Source of the DNA: Ruficoccus amylovorans
GTDB lineage: Bacteria; Verrucomicrobiota; Verrucomicrobiia; Opitutales; Cerasicoccaceae
DNA length: 64,000 nt
Assembly (NCBI RefSeq): GCF_014230085.1
Contig: NZ_JACHVB010000035.1
Location: 124,001-188,000, forward strand
Direction: 5' to 3'
This document shows positions 17,378 through 25,749 of this stretch, piece after piece. The notes beneath the pieces are model-generated. The model saw only the letters and a list, made by a program, of their open reading frames with translations. It ran no database searches and had not been told where the DNA came from. Each line of letters starts with the position of its first letter. The first letter of the stretch is position 1. The position numbers were made by a program, and so were the translations under genes.

Positions 17378-18241
17378 ATGATTGTCATCATCGGTTTCAT
17401 CGTCGTGCTCGGCTCGATCTACACGGGCCTGTCCATCGGGGGCGGGAACGTACTGGTCCTTTGGCACATCAGCGAGTTCATCACGGTGCTGGGGATCTGC
17501 CTGGGAGTGATGATCATCGCCAGTCCGTTGTCCGTCCTCAAGGCAATCATGGTGAAGGTGCTCCAGGCTTTCAGGGGTGGTCCGGTCCCCAAGCGCGCAT
17601 TCGACGACATCATGAAGATGCTCTATCAGTTCTTCATGTTGGCACGCAAAGACGGGCTCCTGGCGCTGGAAGAGCATCTGGCCAACCCGGAGGAAAGCAG
17701 TATCTGTTCAAAGTATCCGTCATTCTACAAGAACCCGCGCGCGGTTCAGTTCCTGTTCGACAACTTGCGCCCGATCGTCGATGGACGCATCAAGCCCGAG
17801 CAGGTCCAGGGAATGGTGCATGCGGAGATCGAGACCATCCGCGAAGAGCAGAAAAAACCGGTACACATTCTCCAGATGGTCGGCGACTCGTTTCCGGGCA
17901 TCGGGATTTGCGCGGCGGTGCTTGGCATCATCCTGACCATGGGCAGCGTGGCCGAAGGGGCCGAGACGGTCGGTCATAAGGTGGCAGCCGCGCTTACCGG
18001 AACCTTTCTGGGAGTGCTGGGCGCCTACGGCTTTATCAACCCGCTGACGACCCTGATCGAAACCAATAACGAGACCGAACTGCGCTACTACCGCCTCATC
18101 GGCAATGGCCTCGTCGGCTTTGCCAACGGACTGGCACCGCTGATGTCGGTGGAAATGGCCCGACGCGCGCTGCTCAGCTCTGAGCGCCCGGAGGCGGACG
18201 ACCTTGAGGTCCGGCTCAAGGAAATGATGAGCGCACGTTAA
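17378..18241 (+). CDS. motA: Flagellar stator protein MotA
   Basis: MotA is the ion-channel stator subunit that drives rotation by contacting FliG. The 287-residue product has four membrane helices. The cytoplasmic loop contains ARKDGLLALEEHLANPEES, with the charged residues that interact with FliG. The channel helices contain GIGICAAVLGIILTMGSV and TGTFLGVLGAYGFINPL, both strongly conserved in MotA. It is followed 13 bases later by motB. The lack of a polar-residue comparison prevents a firm call of proton versus sodium coupling. Confidence 0.95.
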   Translation: MIVIIGFIVVLGSIYTGLSIGGGNVLVLWHISEFITVLGICLGVMIIASPLSVLKAIMVKVLQAFRGGPVPKRAFDDIMKMLYQFFMLARKDGLLALEEHLANPEESSICSKYPSFYKNPRAVQFLFDNLRPIVDGRIKPEQVQGMVHAEIETIREEQKKPVHILQMVGDSFPGIGICAAVLGIILTMGSVAEGAETVGHKVAAALTGTFLGVLGAYGFINPLTTLIETNNETELRYYRLIGNGLVGFANGLAPLMSVEMARRALLSSERPEADDLEVRLKEMMSAR

Positions 18242-18254
18242 AGAGGATATTTCG

Positions 18255-18986
18255 ATGGCAAAAGGTGGAGCATGGAAAGTGGCCTACGCCGACTTTATCA
18301 CGGCGATGATGGCTTTGTTCATGGTGCTGTGGATACTGGGCTCCGAGCAAGATTTGCTGGAACATCTGCAAGAATACTTCCGAAATCCTCCCAGCCCCTT
18401 CGACCGCGAGTCCGGGCGCTCGCAGATAGACTTGGGAGATTACGACGGACGCGGCCAGCGGATGAATGAAGAGGCATTCTTCGACCGGGTGGACCCAGCC
18501 ATCCTCAAAAGCATCGTGCGGGACTTCTATCGCGCGCTGGAGATCGATCGCGAGCTGGAGAAATCCCCGGTCGAGATTTCCCTGACCGATGACGGCCTGC
18601 GCATGAAAATATTCGACCGCGAAGAGGTCTCGCTTTTCAAACAAGGCACCGACGAGTTGACTCCCTGGGGGACGTTCCTGGTCCAGAACCTGGCCTGGCT
18701 GTTGGTTCGCTACAATTTCTCCATTGTCATCGATGGACATGTGGTCCCCGCCGACATGAAGCCCGGGCAGGAGGGCTACAGCGTTTGGGAGTTGTCCGCC
18801 GACCGGGCTAACGCGATCCGCCGGGCGCTGGACTTTTACTCCGGCGGCGATCTGAAATTTTCGCGCGTGAGCGGTTACGGAGACAGCAAACTGCCGGCGG
18901 ATGGCAACCCGGATACCCGTCCGCAGCGTATTTCCCTGTCGCTCTCTTTGAACGATAATAAGCCCGAAAAAGATAACAATAAATAG
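18255..18986 (+). CDS. motB: Flagellar stator protein MotB
   Basis: MotB pairs with MotA and anchors the stator to peptidoglycan. The 243-residue protein has the typical N-terminus WKVAYADFITAMMALFMVLW. The ion-carrying Asp is at residue 13 within the single membrane helix. The C-terminal OmpA-like domain has VIDGHVVPAD and LSADRANAIRRALDF, and ends with a charged tail. A good ribosome-binding site AAAGAGG lies just upstream (about 18240). motA and motB form a stator pair. Confidence 0.95.
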   Translation: MAKGGAWKVAYADFITAMMALFMVLWILGSEQDLLEHLQEYFRNPPSPFDRESGRSQIDLGDYDGRGQRMNEEAFFDRVDPAILKSIVRDFYRALEIDRELEKSPVEISLTDDGLRMKIFDREEVSLFKQGTDELTPWGTFLVQNLAWLLVRYNFSIVIDGHVVPADMKPGQEGYSVWELSADRANAIRRALDFYSGGDLKFSRVSGYGDSKLPADGNPDTRPQRISLSLSLNDNKPEKDNNK

Positions 18987-18994
18987 TTACCAAG

Positions 18995-19306
18995 ATGGAT
19001 AGCTACCCCCTTCATTCATCGCAAAAGATCGCGGAAAAAACCTCCTCCGTGCCGGCAGAATATTCCTCCAGGTTCAAGAGCCTGGCGACTTACCTGACCG
19101 GAAAAAACAATGAAAATGAACCGCCCATGCCGCTGGCCAATGCCTGTTCTTTCGATAGCAAGAAGGATTTGGAAGTCATTGAAAAGAATGGCGTAATAGA
19201 ACTCATTCGCGTGCGGTGCGCGTGCGGTGAAGTCACCGAGATTCGTTGTTCCTACGACCTGGTTCAGCAGAATGGTACGGCGGATGCTCAGATGCAGGAG
19301 CAATGA
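18995..19306 (+). CDS. Small hypothetical protein with Cys cluster between motB and flgF
   Basis: I do not recognise this 103-residue soluble protein. The N-terminal half is polar and probably flexible. The C-terminal half has alternating hydrophobic beta-like segments. It includes RVRCACGEVTEIRC, whose three Cys residues (C.C and a later C) plus an earlier Cys might bind metal. The stop overlaps the flgF ATG by 4 bases and the start is 8 bases after motB, so it belongs to the operon. It could be a rod-assembly or regulatory accessory protein; no function can be assigned. Confidence 0.75.
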   Translation: MDSYPLHSSQKIAEKTSSVPAEYSSRFKSLATYLTGKNNENEPPMPLANACSFDSKKDLEVIEKNGVIELIRVRCACGEVTEIRCSYDLVQQNGTADAQMQEQ

Positions 19307-20034
19307 ATATCGGACTCCATACCGGCGCCTATCGGCTCTATTCCCTGGAGCGCTACCAGCAAGTGCTGGCGACCAACCTGGCCAACCTCACCACGCCCGG
19401 TTACCGGCCGGAAACTTTTGTGGTGGAAGGCAAGGCGCTTGAGGCCGATATGGGGGCGAATGCCCCGCAGGCGCTGCTGCCGATGCATACGCTCACCCGC
19501 ATCACCGAGGGTCCATCGCCGATGCGGGCCACGGGCAGCCCGTACGATTTCGCCCTGGAGGACGGGAGCTTTTTTGCCGTGCAGGACGGTGGCGGCAAGA
19601 CCCTTTATACCCGCGACGGGGAGTTTCACATCAACGCCGACGGCTTCCTTGTGAACAAATTTGGATACAAAGTACTCGGTGACGGCGGCCCGCTCGAAAT
19701 CCCGCCGGACGGGGCGGTTTTTTCCGTCTCGCGAGACGGCGCCATTACCGTCAACGACGAACTGGTCGGAAAATTAAGAGTCACCGATTTCAAGAATCCC
19801 GACGCGCTCCTGGTTCAGGGCGGAGGATTCTTCAGTGATGCCTCCGGGCAGGCCGGGGCCTTCCCGGTGGAGTACCCCTCCGTGGTCCAGGGAAGCCTGG
19901 CCGGAAGCCAGGTGCAGCCCATGCAGGAGATGGTGGGGCTCATTGATGCCGCCCGCTCCTACGAGTTGATCCAGAAGCTGATTGAAGAGGGAGACCAGCG
20001 GGCTCAGCAGGCGATCCGCACGTTCTCAGAATAA
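19303..20034 (+). CDS. flgF: Flagellar proximal rod protein FlgF
   Basis: FlgF is a rod protein of the flagellar basal body. The start is set at the ATG at 19303, overlapping the preceding small gene. This gives 243 residues and the expected short N-terminus NIGLHTGAYRLYSLERYQQV, followed by LATNLANLTTPGYRPETFVV. The C-terminal helix contains MQEMVGLIDAARSYELIQKL. The protein is less conserved than the neighbouring FlgG, as is usual, but the paired order flgF-flgG supports the call. Confidence 0.9.
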   Translation: MNIGLHTGAYRLYSLERYQQVLATNLANLTTPGYRPETFVVEGKALEADMGANAPQALLPMHTLTRITEGPSPMRATGSPYDFALEDGSFFAVQDGGGKTLYTRDGEFHINADGFLVNKFGYKVLGDGGPLEIPPDGAVFSVSRDGAITVNDELVGKLRVTDFKNPDALLVQGGGFFSDASGQAGAFPVEYPSVVQGSLAGSQVQPMQEMVGLIDAARSYELIQKLIEEGDQRAQQAIRTFSE

Positions 20035-20063
20035 CTTTACCCCCCCAAAAAAAAGGACAGACC

Positions 20064-20852
20064 ATGTTACTCTCGTTGCACAGTTCGGCCAGTGGGATGG
20101 AGGCCCAGCAGCTCCAGCTCAACACCATTGCCAACAACCTCGCCAATGCCAACACGACGGGGTTCAAGCGCGGTAAGATCGAGTTTCAGGACATGCTCTA
20201 CCAGCGCCAGCGCGAGGCCGGGAGCCAGACTGCCGACGGCGGTGTCTTGCCCTCCAACGTGGAGATGGGCAACGGCGCTCAGGTCGTGGCCACCTCCCGC
20301 GTCTTCACGCAGGGCACCATGCGTGAAACCGGTGAGCGCATGGACGTTGCCATCGACGGGCAGGGCTTCCTCGAAGTCCAGATGCCGGACGGCAGTACCG
20401 CCTACACGCGTGACGGTTCACTGAAAGTCTCCTCGGACGGCCAGATCACCAACAGCCAGGGGTACCCCATCCTCAGCGGTGCCGCCGCCATCCCGGAGGG
20501 GACGGTAGCGGTCACGATCGCGCCGACCGGAGAGGTCACGGTGACCGATGGCCAGGGTAACCAGAACCTGCTGTTCACTTTCCAACTGGTCCGCTTCAAC
20601 AATCCCGGCGGACTCCGCAGCATCGGCGGGAACCTCTACGAAGAGTCGGAGGCCAGCGGCACAGCGGTGCAGGGAACACCCGCGCAGGACGGCTACGGCC
20701 GCTTGCTCCAGGGCTACGTGGAGAGCTCCAACGTCAACGTCGTCGAGGAAATGGTGAACATGATCACGGCGCAGCGGGCCTACGAAATCAATTCCAAGGC
20801 CATCCAGACTTCTGAAGAAATGATGAAAATCGTCAGCCAGTTGAAGCGATGA
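20064..20852 (+). CDS. flgG: Flagellar distal rod protein FlgG
   Basis: FlgG forms the distal rod. The 262-residue product is a textbook match. The N-terminus is SLHSSASGMEAQQLQLNTIA followed by NNLANANTTGFKRGKIEF. The FlgG-specific tract near residues 44-65 contains DMLYQRQREAGSQT. The C-terminus has ESSNVNVVEEMVNMITAQRA and ends NSKAIQTSEEMMKIVSQL. A good AAGGA ribosome-binding site lies before the ATG. Its stop overlaps flgA by 4 bases. Confidence 0.97.
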   Translation: MLLSLHSSASGMEAQQLQLNTIANNLANANTTGFKRGKIEFQDMLYQRQREAGSQTADGGVLPSNVEMGNGAQVVATSRVFTQGTMRETGERMDVAIDGQGFLEVQMPDGSTAYTRDGSLKVSSDGQITNSQGYPILSGAAAIPEGTVAVTIAPTGEVTVTDGQGNQNLLFTFQLVRFNNPGGLRSIGGNLYEESEASGTAVQGTPAQDGYGRLLQGYVESSNVNVVEEMVNMITAQRAYEINSKAIQTSEEMMKIVSQLKR

Positions 20853-21685
20853 GATACGCCTGCCCGATTCTTGCCGCGGCGTCAGTCGTGGCACTGGCGG
20901 CTTCGGCTTACGCCGAATCCGTCGCCCCTCCGAGTCTGGCTGAGATTCTGCGTCCGCTGATCCAGCGTGAAACGCCCGCGCCGGAGCCGCCACAACCGCC
21001 GGTTGAGCCGACGAAGGCACCGGGACGCGTCATCGCGTTGGCCGATGTCGTGGAGGCATTGACCGGCGCGCTGAACCGGAACCTGTCGGAGGACGAGCGT
21101 ATCGAGATGAGTAGCACCGCAGCCTGGACGCCGCTTCCCCTGGAGCCCGACGCGGCCTGGGAGCTGTCTTTAAAGAACTCGTACGCGCCCAGCTATCAGG
21201 GCCTTTGGACGGCGCACTTCGGAATCAAAATCGACGGCGAGGCCGTAGGCAACTGGCGGCTGCCGATGCAGACGACGCATACCCGCAAGGTCTGGATGGC
21301 GGGCGAAAGCCTGGGGCGCGAGGCCGTGCCCGTCTCCCCGCAGATTTACACGGTCGAGATGTTGGATGCGCGCCTGCCGGACAAGGCCATCGCCGCGTCC
21401 ACTGACCTCAGCGGCTATGAGCTGGCCCGTCCGGTGTCCGTGAACCGCGTCCTGACCTGGGACGATGTGCGGGTGCGCCCGGCAATCCGGCGCGGCGATA
21501 TTGTGCAGGTCAATGTCAACCACGGCGCCCTGTCCATCCGCATGCCGGCGGTAGCGCTGGAGGACGGCCAGGTCGGCGATCAGGTCCGCCTGCGCAACAT
21601 CGATACCAGCCGCGAGATTTCAGGTACCGTCACAGAGTCGCAAAAAGTAAACATCCAGCTTCGGAAAAATCATGAAACTCCCTGA
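20849..21685 (+). CDS. flgA: Flagellar P-ring assembly chaperone FlgA
   Basis: FlgA is the periplasmic chaperone for P-ring formation by FlgI. The 278-residue protein has a signal peptide (about residues 1-23) ending near ASAYAES, and a Pro-rich spacer. An SAF-type beta-clip domain lies in the C-terminal half, with YELARPVSVNRVLTWDDV. A C-terminal region with GDIVQVNVNHGALSIRM and then GDQVRLRNIDTSREISGTV is typical of FlgA. Its gene is next to flgH and flgI, which encode the L and P rings. The end overlaps flgH by 14 bases. Confidence 0.9.
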   Translation: MRYACPILAAASVVALAASAYAESVAPPSLAEILRPLIQRETPAPEPPQPPVEPTKAPGRVIALADVVEALTGALNRNLSEDERIEMSSTAAWTPLPLEPDAAWELSLKNSYAPSYQGLWTAHFGIKIDGEAVGNWRLPMQTTHTRKVWMAGESLGREAVPVSPQIYTVEMLDARLPDKAIAASTDLSGYELARPVSVNRVLTWDDVRVRPAIRRGDIVQVNVNHGALSIRMPAVALEDGQVGDQVRLRNIDTSREISGTVTESQKVNIQLRKNHETP

Positions 21686-22310
21686 TATCCCTACAGCTTC
21701 AGCCTTGGTTCTACTTTGCCTGCCGGTCTCCGCGATTGCTATCGACGGGCGCACGGGCTCGCTCTGGAACGCCCGCGTGGGCGCCAGGAATATGTTTGCC
21801 GACCGCATCGCCAGCAACATCGGCGACATCGTGACGGTGGTGATCGAGGAGCGGGCCGCCATATCCTCGAAGAAGGAAAGCAACGTGGACAAGAGCAGTT
21901 CGGTCAACGACGGGATCACCCGCTTCTTTTACTCGCCCGCCGTTTACCCGGCTCTGACTATGGGAGGCGAGTTGCCAGCCCTGGGGTGGGGGGCCAACCG
22001 CGAATTCTCCGGCGGCGGTTCGATCACCGATCAGCAGCGGGTGGACTCTCATATTTCCGTGGTGGTGATTGACCGCTTGCCCAACGGCGTGCTCGTGGTC
22101 GAGGGATTGCGTCGCGTCGTTCTCGCCAACGAGATCAACTACGCGGTCCTGCGCGGCCAGATTCGTCCGGATGACATTTCCCCGGATAACATGGTGAGCT
22201 CGTCGCGCATCGCCGACGCTGAGGTCGAGTTTGTCGCCGAGGGTTCGCTTACCGAGGCCCAGCGCGAGGGTTGGCTCAACCGCATCTACGATTACCTCAG
22301 CCCCTTTTAA
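21672..22310 (+). CDS. flgH: Flagellar L-ring protein FlgH (no clear lipobox)
   Basis: FlgH builds the L ring in the outer membrane. The 212-residue protein carries conserved segments including GSLWNARVGARNMFADRIAS and NIGDIVTVVIEERAAI. Later parts contain ISVVVIDRLPNGVLVVEG and end ANRI.DYL-like WLNRIYDYLSPF. FlgH is normally a lipoprotein. Here the N-terminal signal contains one Cys (VLLCLP) inside the hydrophobic core, with Leu rather than a small residue before it. Signal peptidase I cleavage after VSAIA is more likely. The start overlaps flgA. Confidence 0.92.
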   Translation: MKLPDIPTASALVLLCLPVSAIAIDGRTGSLWNARVGARNMFADRIASNIGDIVTVVIEERAAISSKKESNVDKSSSVNDGITRFFYSPAVYPALTMGGELPALGWGANREFSGGGSITDQQRVDSHISVVVIDRLPNGVLVVEGLRRVVLANEINYAVLRGQIRPDDISPDNMVSSSRIADAEVEFVAEGSLTEAQREGWLNRIYDYLSPF

Positions 22311-22331
22311 CCGATTCGTGTAACTCTCACC

Positions 22332-23423
22332 ATGGTTAAGCGCCTGTACATCCTCCTCTTTTTGATGCTGGCTGGCACGGCTTCCGCCGGGGCCTCGCGC
22401 ATCAAGGACGTCACCACGCTGCAGGGAGACCGCGAGAACCAGCTCGTCGGCTACGGGCTGGTCGTTGGGCTGGCCGGGGATGGCGACAGCCAGCAGTCCA
22501 CCTTTACCGTGCAGAGCATTGCCAACATGCTCCAGCGCTTCGGAGTGTCCGTGCCCGCCGACAAACTCCGGTCCAAGAATGTGGCCGCGGTCATGATCAC
22601 GGTGGACATTCCCGCCTTCGTTAAGCCGGGCGAGCGGCTCGATGTTCTCGTTTCCTCGCTCGGTGACGCCGACAGTATTTACGGCGGCACGCTCTTGCAG
22701 ACACCGCTGCTGGGTGCGGATGAGCAGGTGTACGCGGTTGCGCAGGGTGCGGTGCTGGTGGGCGGTTTTTCCGTCGGTGACCAGCAGGCATCCGTCCAGC
22801 AGAATCATCCCACGGTGGGTATTATTCCCGGAGGGGCGATTGTGGAACGGGAGATTCAGACGCGCGTGCTCGATAACCAGGCGTTCACCCTTTTTCTGCA
22901 AAATCCTGACTATGTCTCAGCCGTATCGATGGCTGAAAAAATCAACACGTATTTTCCGGCTGCTGCCCGTGCGCTTTCTCCCAACGCGATTCGGGTGCAG
23001 GTGCCCGCTCAGTACCAGGGCGAGGAGATGACGTTTATCGCCTCCGTGCAGTCGATCGAAGTCGAACCGGACACGGTCGCGCGGGTGGTGGTTAACGAGC
23101 GCAGCGGGACGATCGTGGCGACGGCGGAGGTGCGCCTTTCGGAGGTCGCCATCAACCACGGCAATATCACCGTGTCGGTGGCGCGTACGCCGGTCGTCAG
23201 CCAGCCCAATGCCTTCAGCAACGGCAAGACGGTTGTCACCAGTTCCACGGACCTGAACGTAACCGAGCGTGCCGGTGGATTCCGCTATCTGGATAAAGCG
23301 CCGACCCTTCAAGACCTCACGACGGCTCTGAATTCGCTCGGCGTCAGTCCCCGCGACATGATGTCTATCCTCCAGGCCCTGAAAACCGCCGGCGCCCTCC
23401 AGGCCGAACTTATCATCGAATGA
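22332..23423 (+). CDS. flgI: Flagellar P-ring protein FlgI
   Basis: FlgI forms the P ring in the peptidoglycan layer. The 363-residue protein has a signal peptide (about residues 1-20), followed by the conserved SRIKDVTTLQGDRENQLVGY and GLVVGLAGDGD. Later segments include NVAAVMITVDIPAF, GDADSIYGGTLLQTPL and GGAIVEREI. The C-terminus ends with LQDLTTALNSLGVSPRDMMS and a final helix, as in the family. P and L rings imply a Gram-negative envelope with an outer membrane. Overlaps flgJ by 4 bases. Confidence 0.96.
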   Translation: MVKRLYILLFLMLAGTASAGASRIKDVTTLQGDRENQLVGYGLVVGLAGDGDSQQSTFTVQSIANMLQRFGVSVPADKLRSKNVAAVMITVDIPAFVKPGERLDVLVSSLGDADSIYGGTLLQTPLLGADEQVYAVAQGAVLVGGFSVGDQQASVQQNHPTVGIIPGGAIVEREIQTRVLDNQAFTLFLQNPDYVSAVSMAEKINTYFPAAARALSPNAIRVQVPAQYQGEEMTFIASVQSIEVEPDTVARVVVNERSGTIVATAEVRLSEVAINHGNITVSVARTPVVSQPNAFSNGKTVVTSSTDLNVTERAGGFRYLDKAPTLQDLTTALNSLGVSPRDMMSILQALKTAGALQAELIIE

Positions 23424-23749
23424 ACCCTGTCACACCCAGTGTCACCGCGTCGTCCGCTCCGGCTTCTCAGCCGGGTGACGGGCCACCTGTAACCAATTTG
23501 GCCGAGGCCTCCCAGCAGTTCGAGGCCGTATTCCTGCGCCAGTTTCTCGGGGACGCGCTCAAGCCCCTGCTCTCGGCCACCCCGGAAGGCGAGGGCGGCA
23601 ATGCGCACGTGTACCAGTACATGGTGACCCAAGTATTATCCGACAGTCTCGCGGAACGCGAGGTCTTCGGCTTGGCCACACTGCTCCAGCACCAGCTTTC
23701 CGGATTTGCCGAACAGGACCCATCGCCATCTAACCAGAACAACCAATGA
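23420..23749 (+). CDS. flgJ: Rod-binding protein, FlgJ N-terminal domain only
   Basis: This 109-residue protein matches the N-terminal rod-binding domain of FlgJ. It has LAEASQQFEAVFLRQFLGDA, then YQYMVTQVLSDSLAEREVFG and a final LATLLQHQL. The peptidoglycan-hydrolase half found in enterobacterial FlgJ is absent. This is a common arrangement, in which a separate muramidase opens the wall. It is coupled by overlaps to flgI and flgN. Confidence 0.9.
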   Translation: MNPVTPSVTASSAPASQPGDGPPVTNLAEASQQFEAVFLRQFLGDALKPLLSATPEGEGGNAHVYQYMVTQVLSDSLAEREVFGLATLLQHQLSGFAEQDPSPSNQNNQ

Positions 23750-24264
23750 ACAATAATGAGGTATGTATCGCCGGCTGGGATGAGCTGGCAGAGTTGTTGC
23801 GTGAAGAAGTGGCTCAGTACGGGCGGCTTTTTCGGCACCTCGAAGATCAACGCGCCGCCCTGATCGCTCAGGACCCACCCGCCATTCTCGAATTAAACGT
23901 GCAACTGGAAAAACAGGCCGTCGTGCTCAACGAATTACAACAACGGCGCGGGGAGTTGGTCACTGCTTTGCGGGAGGATCTCGGGCTGTCCGGCGAGATG
24001 GGCATTATCGAGATGACCCAGGCGGCGCTCCCTGAAAACGCCCCCTTGATCGAGGAGCGGCTGCGCGAGGTCAACCGCCTGATTCGGGAGACTCGCCGCT
24101 ATCTTTCTTCTAGCCGTGTGCTTTATCGTAAGGCCTGGGAAATCGGGCAGGCGGTTCTGGCTGCCGCCGGTTTCCAGCAACAGTCGCTCTCCCTCTACTC
24201 GCAAGGAGGCGTCGCCAGTGCCCCAAAGGCAGCAGCGGGGAGCTTAACCAACCAACACGCTTAA
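23746..24264 (+). CDS. flgN: FlgN-like export chaperone
   Basis: FlgN is the cytoplasmic chaperone for the hook-filament junction proteins FlgK and FlgL. The 172-residue product is helical and hydrophilic. It has long N-terminal helices (WDELAELLREEVAQYGRLF) and a mid-region rich in Glu, Gln and Leu. The C-terminal tail is disordered with Ser and Ala. The position directly before flgK and flgL is diagnostic, since the sequence family itself is weakly conserved. Confidence 0.85.
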   Translation: MNNNEVCIAGWDELAELLREEVAQYGRLFRHLEDQRAALIAQDPPAILELNVQLEKQAVVLNELQQRRGELVTALREDLGLSGEMGIIEMTQAALPENAPLIEERLREVNRLIRETRRYLSSSRVLYRKAWEIGQAVLAAAGFQQQSLSLYSQGGVASAPKAAAGSLTNQHA

Positions 24265-24268
24265 ACCT

Positions 24269-25729
24269 ATGTCGGGCCTCTTCTCCAGTTTGTCATCGAC
24301 CGCAGGTGCTCTGCGCGCTCACGGACTGGCGGTTGAACTGACGGGCAAGAACATCGCCAATGTCAACAACGCCGCCTACGCGCGGCAGCGGGTCACGACA
24401 GGGGCGAATGTTTACACCGGAGGGGCATCCGTCTCCATCGAGCAGGTCCGCAACAGGTTGCTGGATGCCCAGATCGCGGCCCAGGGTGGCACCCGGGCCG
24501 GGCTGGAGGTTCGGGCGGACATCGCCTCGCAGACGTTGACGGCTCTGGGGGAATCCATCGACCGGCTCGACGATCCGCAGTTCATTGATGATGCCGCCGA
24601 GGGAGGGAACGGTATCCGTAGCGCCCTGGATGGTTTTTTCAACGCGTTCGAGGAGTGGTCGTCCAACCCCGGGGACGCCGCCCGTCGCACCCAGGTGATG
24701 GCAAGCGCCGAAACCCTCGTGGACACTTTTCACCGCGTCGATCAGCAACTTGGAGAGATCGAGAAAAACGCACGCCAGAGCGCGGCTTCGGAGGTGGAGT
24801 CGCTCAACGGGCAGCTCGCCGAAGTCCATGAGCTGAATCTGCGCATCGCCCGCGTGGAAAGCGGCGGGCGGGAAACGGCCGCGGACCTGCGTGACCGCCG
24901 ACAGCAACTGCTGGAGAACCTGGCCCAGAGCGCGGGGATCCATGCGAACGAGCAGGCCAACGGGACCGTCACTCTCAGCCTGACGACCTCCGTTGGCGAG
25001 GACCGGATTCTGCTGGACGCGGCTGGCCCCCGGACTCTGAGCTACGATGCCGAGTCTGACCGTTACCAGCTTCCGGGAGGGGGGGAGGCTTTTCAGCCCG
25101 AACAGGGCAGGCTGGGGGCCCTTTCGCGTTCGCTGAAAGAAGTGACAGGCCAGGCCCGCTCGGACCTGGACGCGCTGGCCGCTTCGGTGGCGGAGCAGGT
25201 CAACACTCTGTACCATCGTCCGTATGCGGCCGCCACCGCCGGACCTCCGGCCACTGGCGAGGTTTCCGAGGCCAACTTTTTTGGCCAGCCCACGCCGCCC
25301 GGCGTTGGAACCGCGGTTACCGCCGCCTCGATCGCACTCTTTGAGCATAGCGACTCGCCGGCCTTCGAGGCCCTCAGCGCGTCCAGCCTGCGCAGCGCCA
25401 CCGGTGAGAGCGGTAACGACCTCGCCCGAGCCCTCGCGGACCTGCGCGATGCCCGGCCATCGACCTTGGGCGGGAACAGCCTGGGAGACTTTCCGCGTAG
25501 CCTGGTGAGCAAGCTCGCCGTGCAGACGTCCCAGTTGCAGGATAGCCTGAATGCCCAAGGTGACATCGAAGAGCTTTTGCTGTCTCGTCGGGCGGGTGAA
25601 AGCGGTGTCTCCATGGACGAGGAGGTCGCCAACCTCGTGCAGTACCAGCAGGCCTTTCAGGCGAGTTCGCGCGTGTTCAACACCCTTTCGGAAATGCTCG
25701 ATACCGTCATTAACCAGCTTAGAAGCTGA
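24269..25729 (+). CDS. flgK: Flagellar hook-associated protein FlgK (HAP1)
   Basis: FlgK is the first hook-filament junction protein. The 486-residue protein has the conserved N-terminus LFSSLSSTAGALRAHGLAVE, then LTGKNIANVNNAAYARQRV. A long helical D1 region follows. The C-terminal D0 contains GVSMDEEVANLVQYQQAFQA and ends FNTLSEMLDTVINQL, the standard FlgK ending. It lies between its chaperone gene flgN and flgL. Confidence 0.96.
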   Translation: MSGLFSSLSSTAGALRAHGLAVELTGKNIANVNNAAYARQRVTTGANVYTGGASVSIEQVRNRLLDAQIAAQGGTRAGLEVRADIASQTLTALGESIDRLDDPQFIDDAAEGGNGIRSALDGFFNAFEEWSSNPGDAARRTQVMASAETLVDTFHRVDQQLGEIEKNARQSAASEVESLNGQLAEVHELNLRIARVESGGRETAADLRDRRQQLLENLAQSAGIHANEQANGTVTLSLTTSVGEDRILLDAAGPRTLSYDAESDRYQLPGGGEAFQPEQGRLGALSRSLKEVTGQARSDLDALAASVAEQVNTLYHRPYAAATAGPPATGEVSEANFFGQPTPPGVGTAVTAASIALFEHSDSPAFEALSASSLRSATGESGNDLARALADLRDARPSTLGGNSLGDFPRSLVSKLAVQTSQLQDSLNAQGDIEELLLSRRAGESGVSMDEEVANLVQYQQAFQASSRVFNTLSEMLDTVINQLRS

Positions 25730-25749
25730 CTCTCCAGCCTCTCTTGCCC

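Noticed and set aside
24293-25558. 421-codon minus-strand frame inside flgK
   Set aside because: An antisense shadow of a firmly identified gene.
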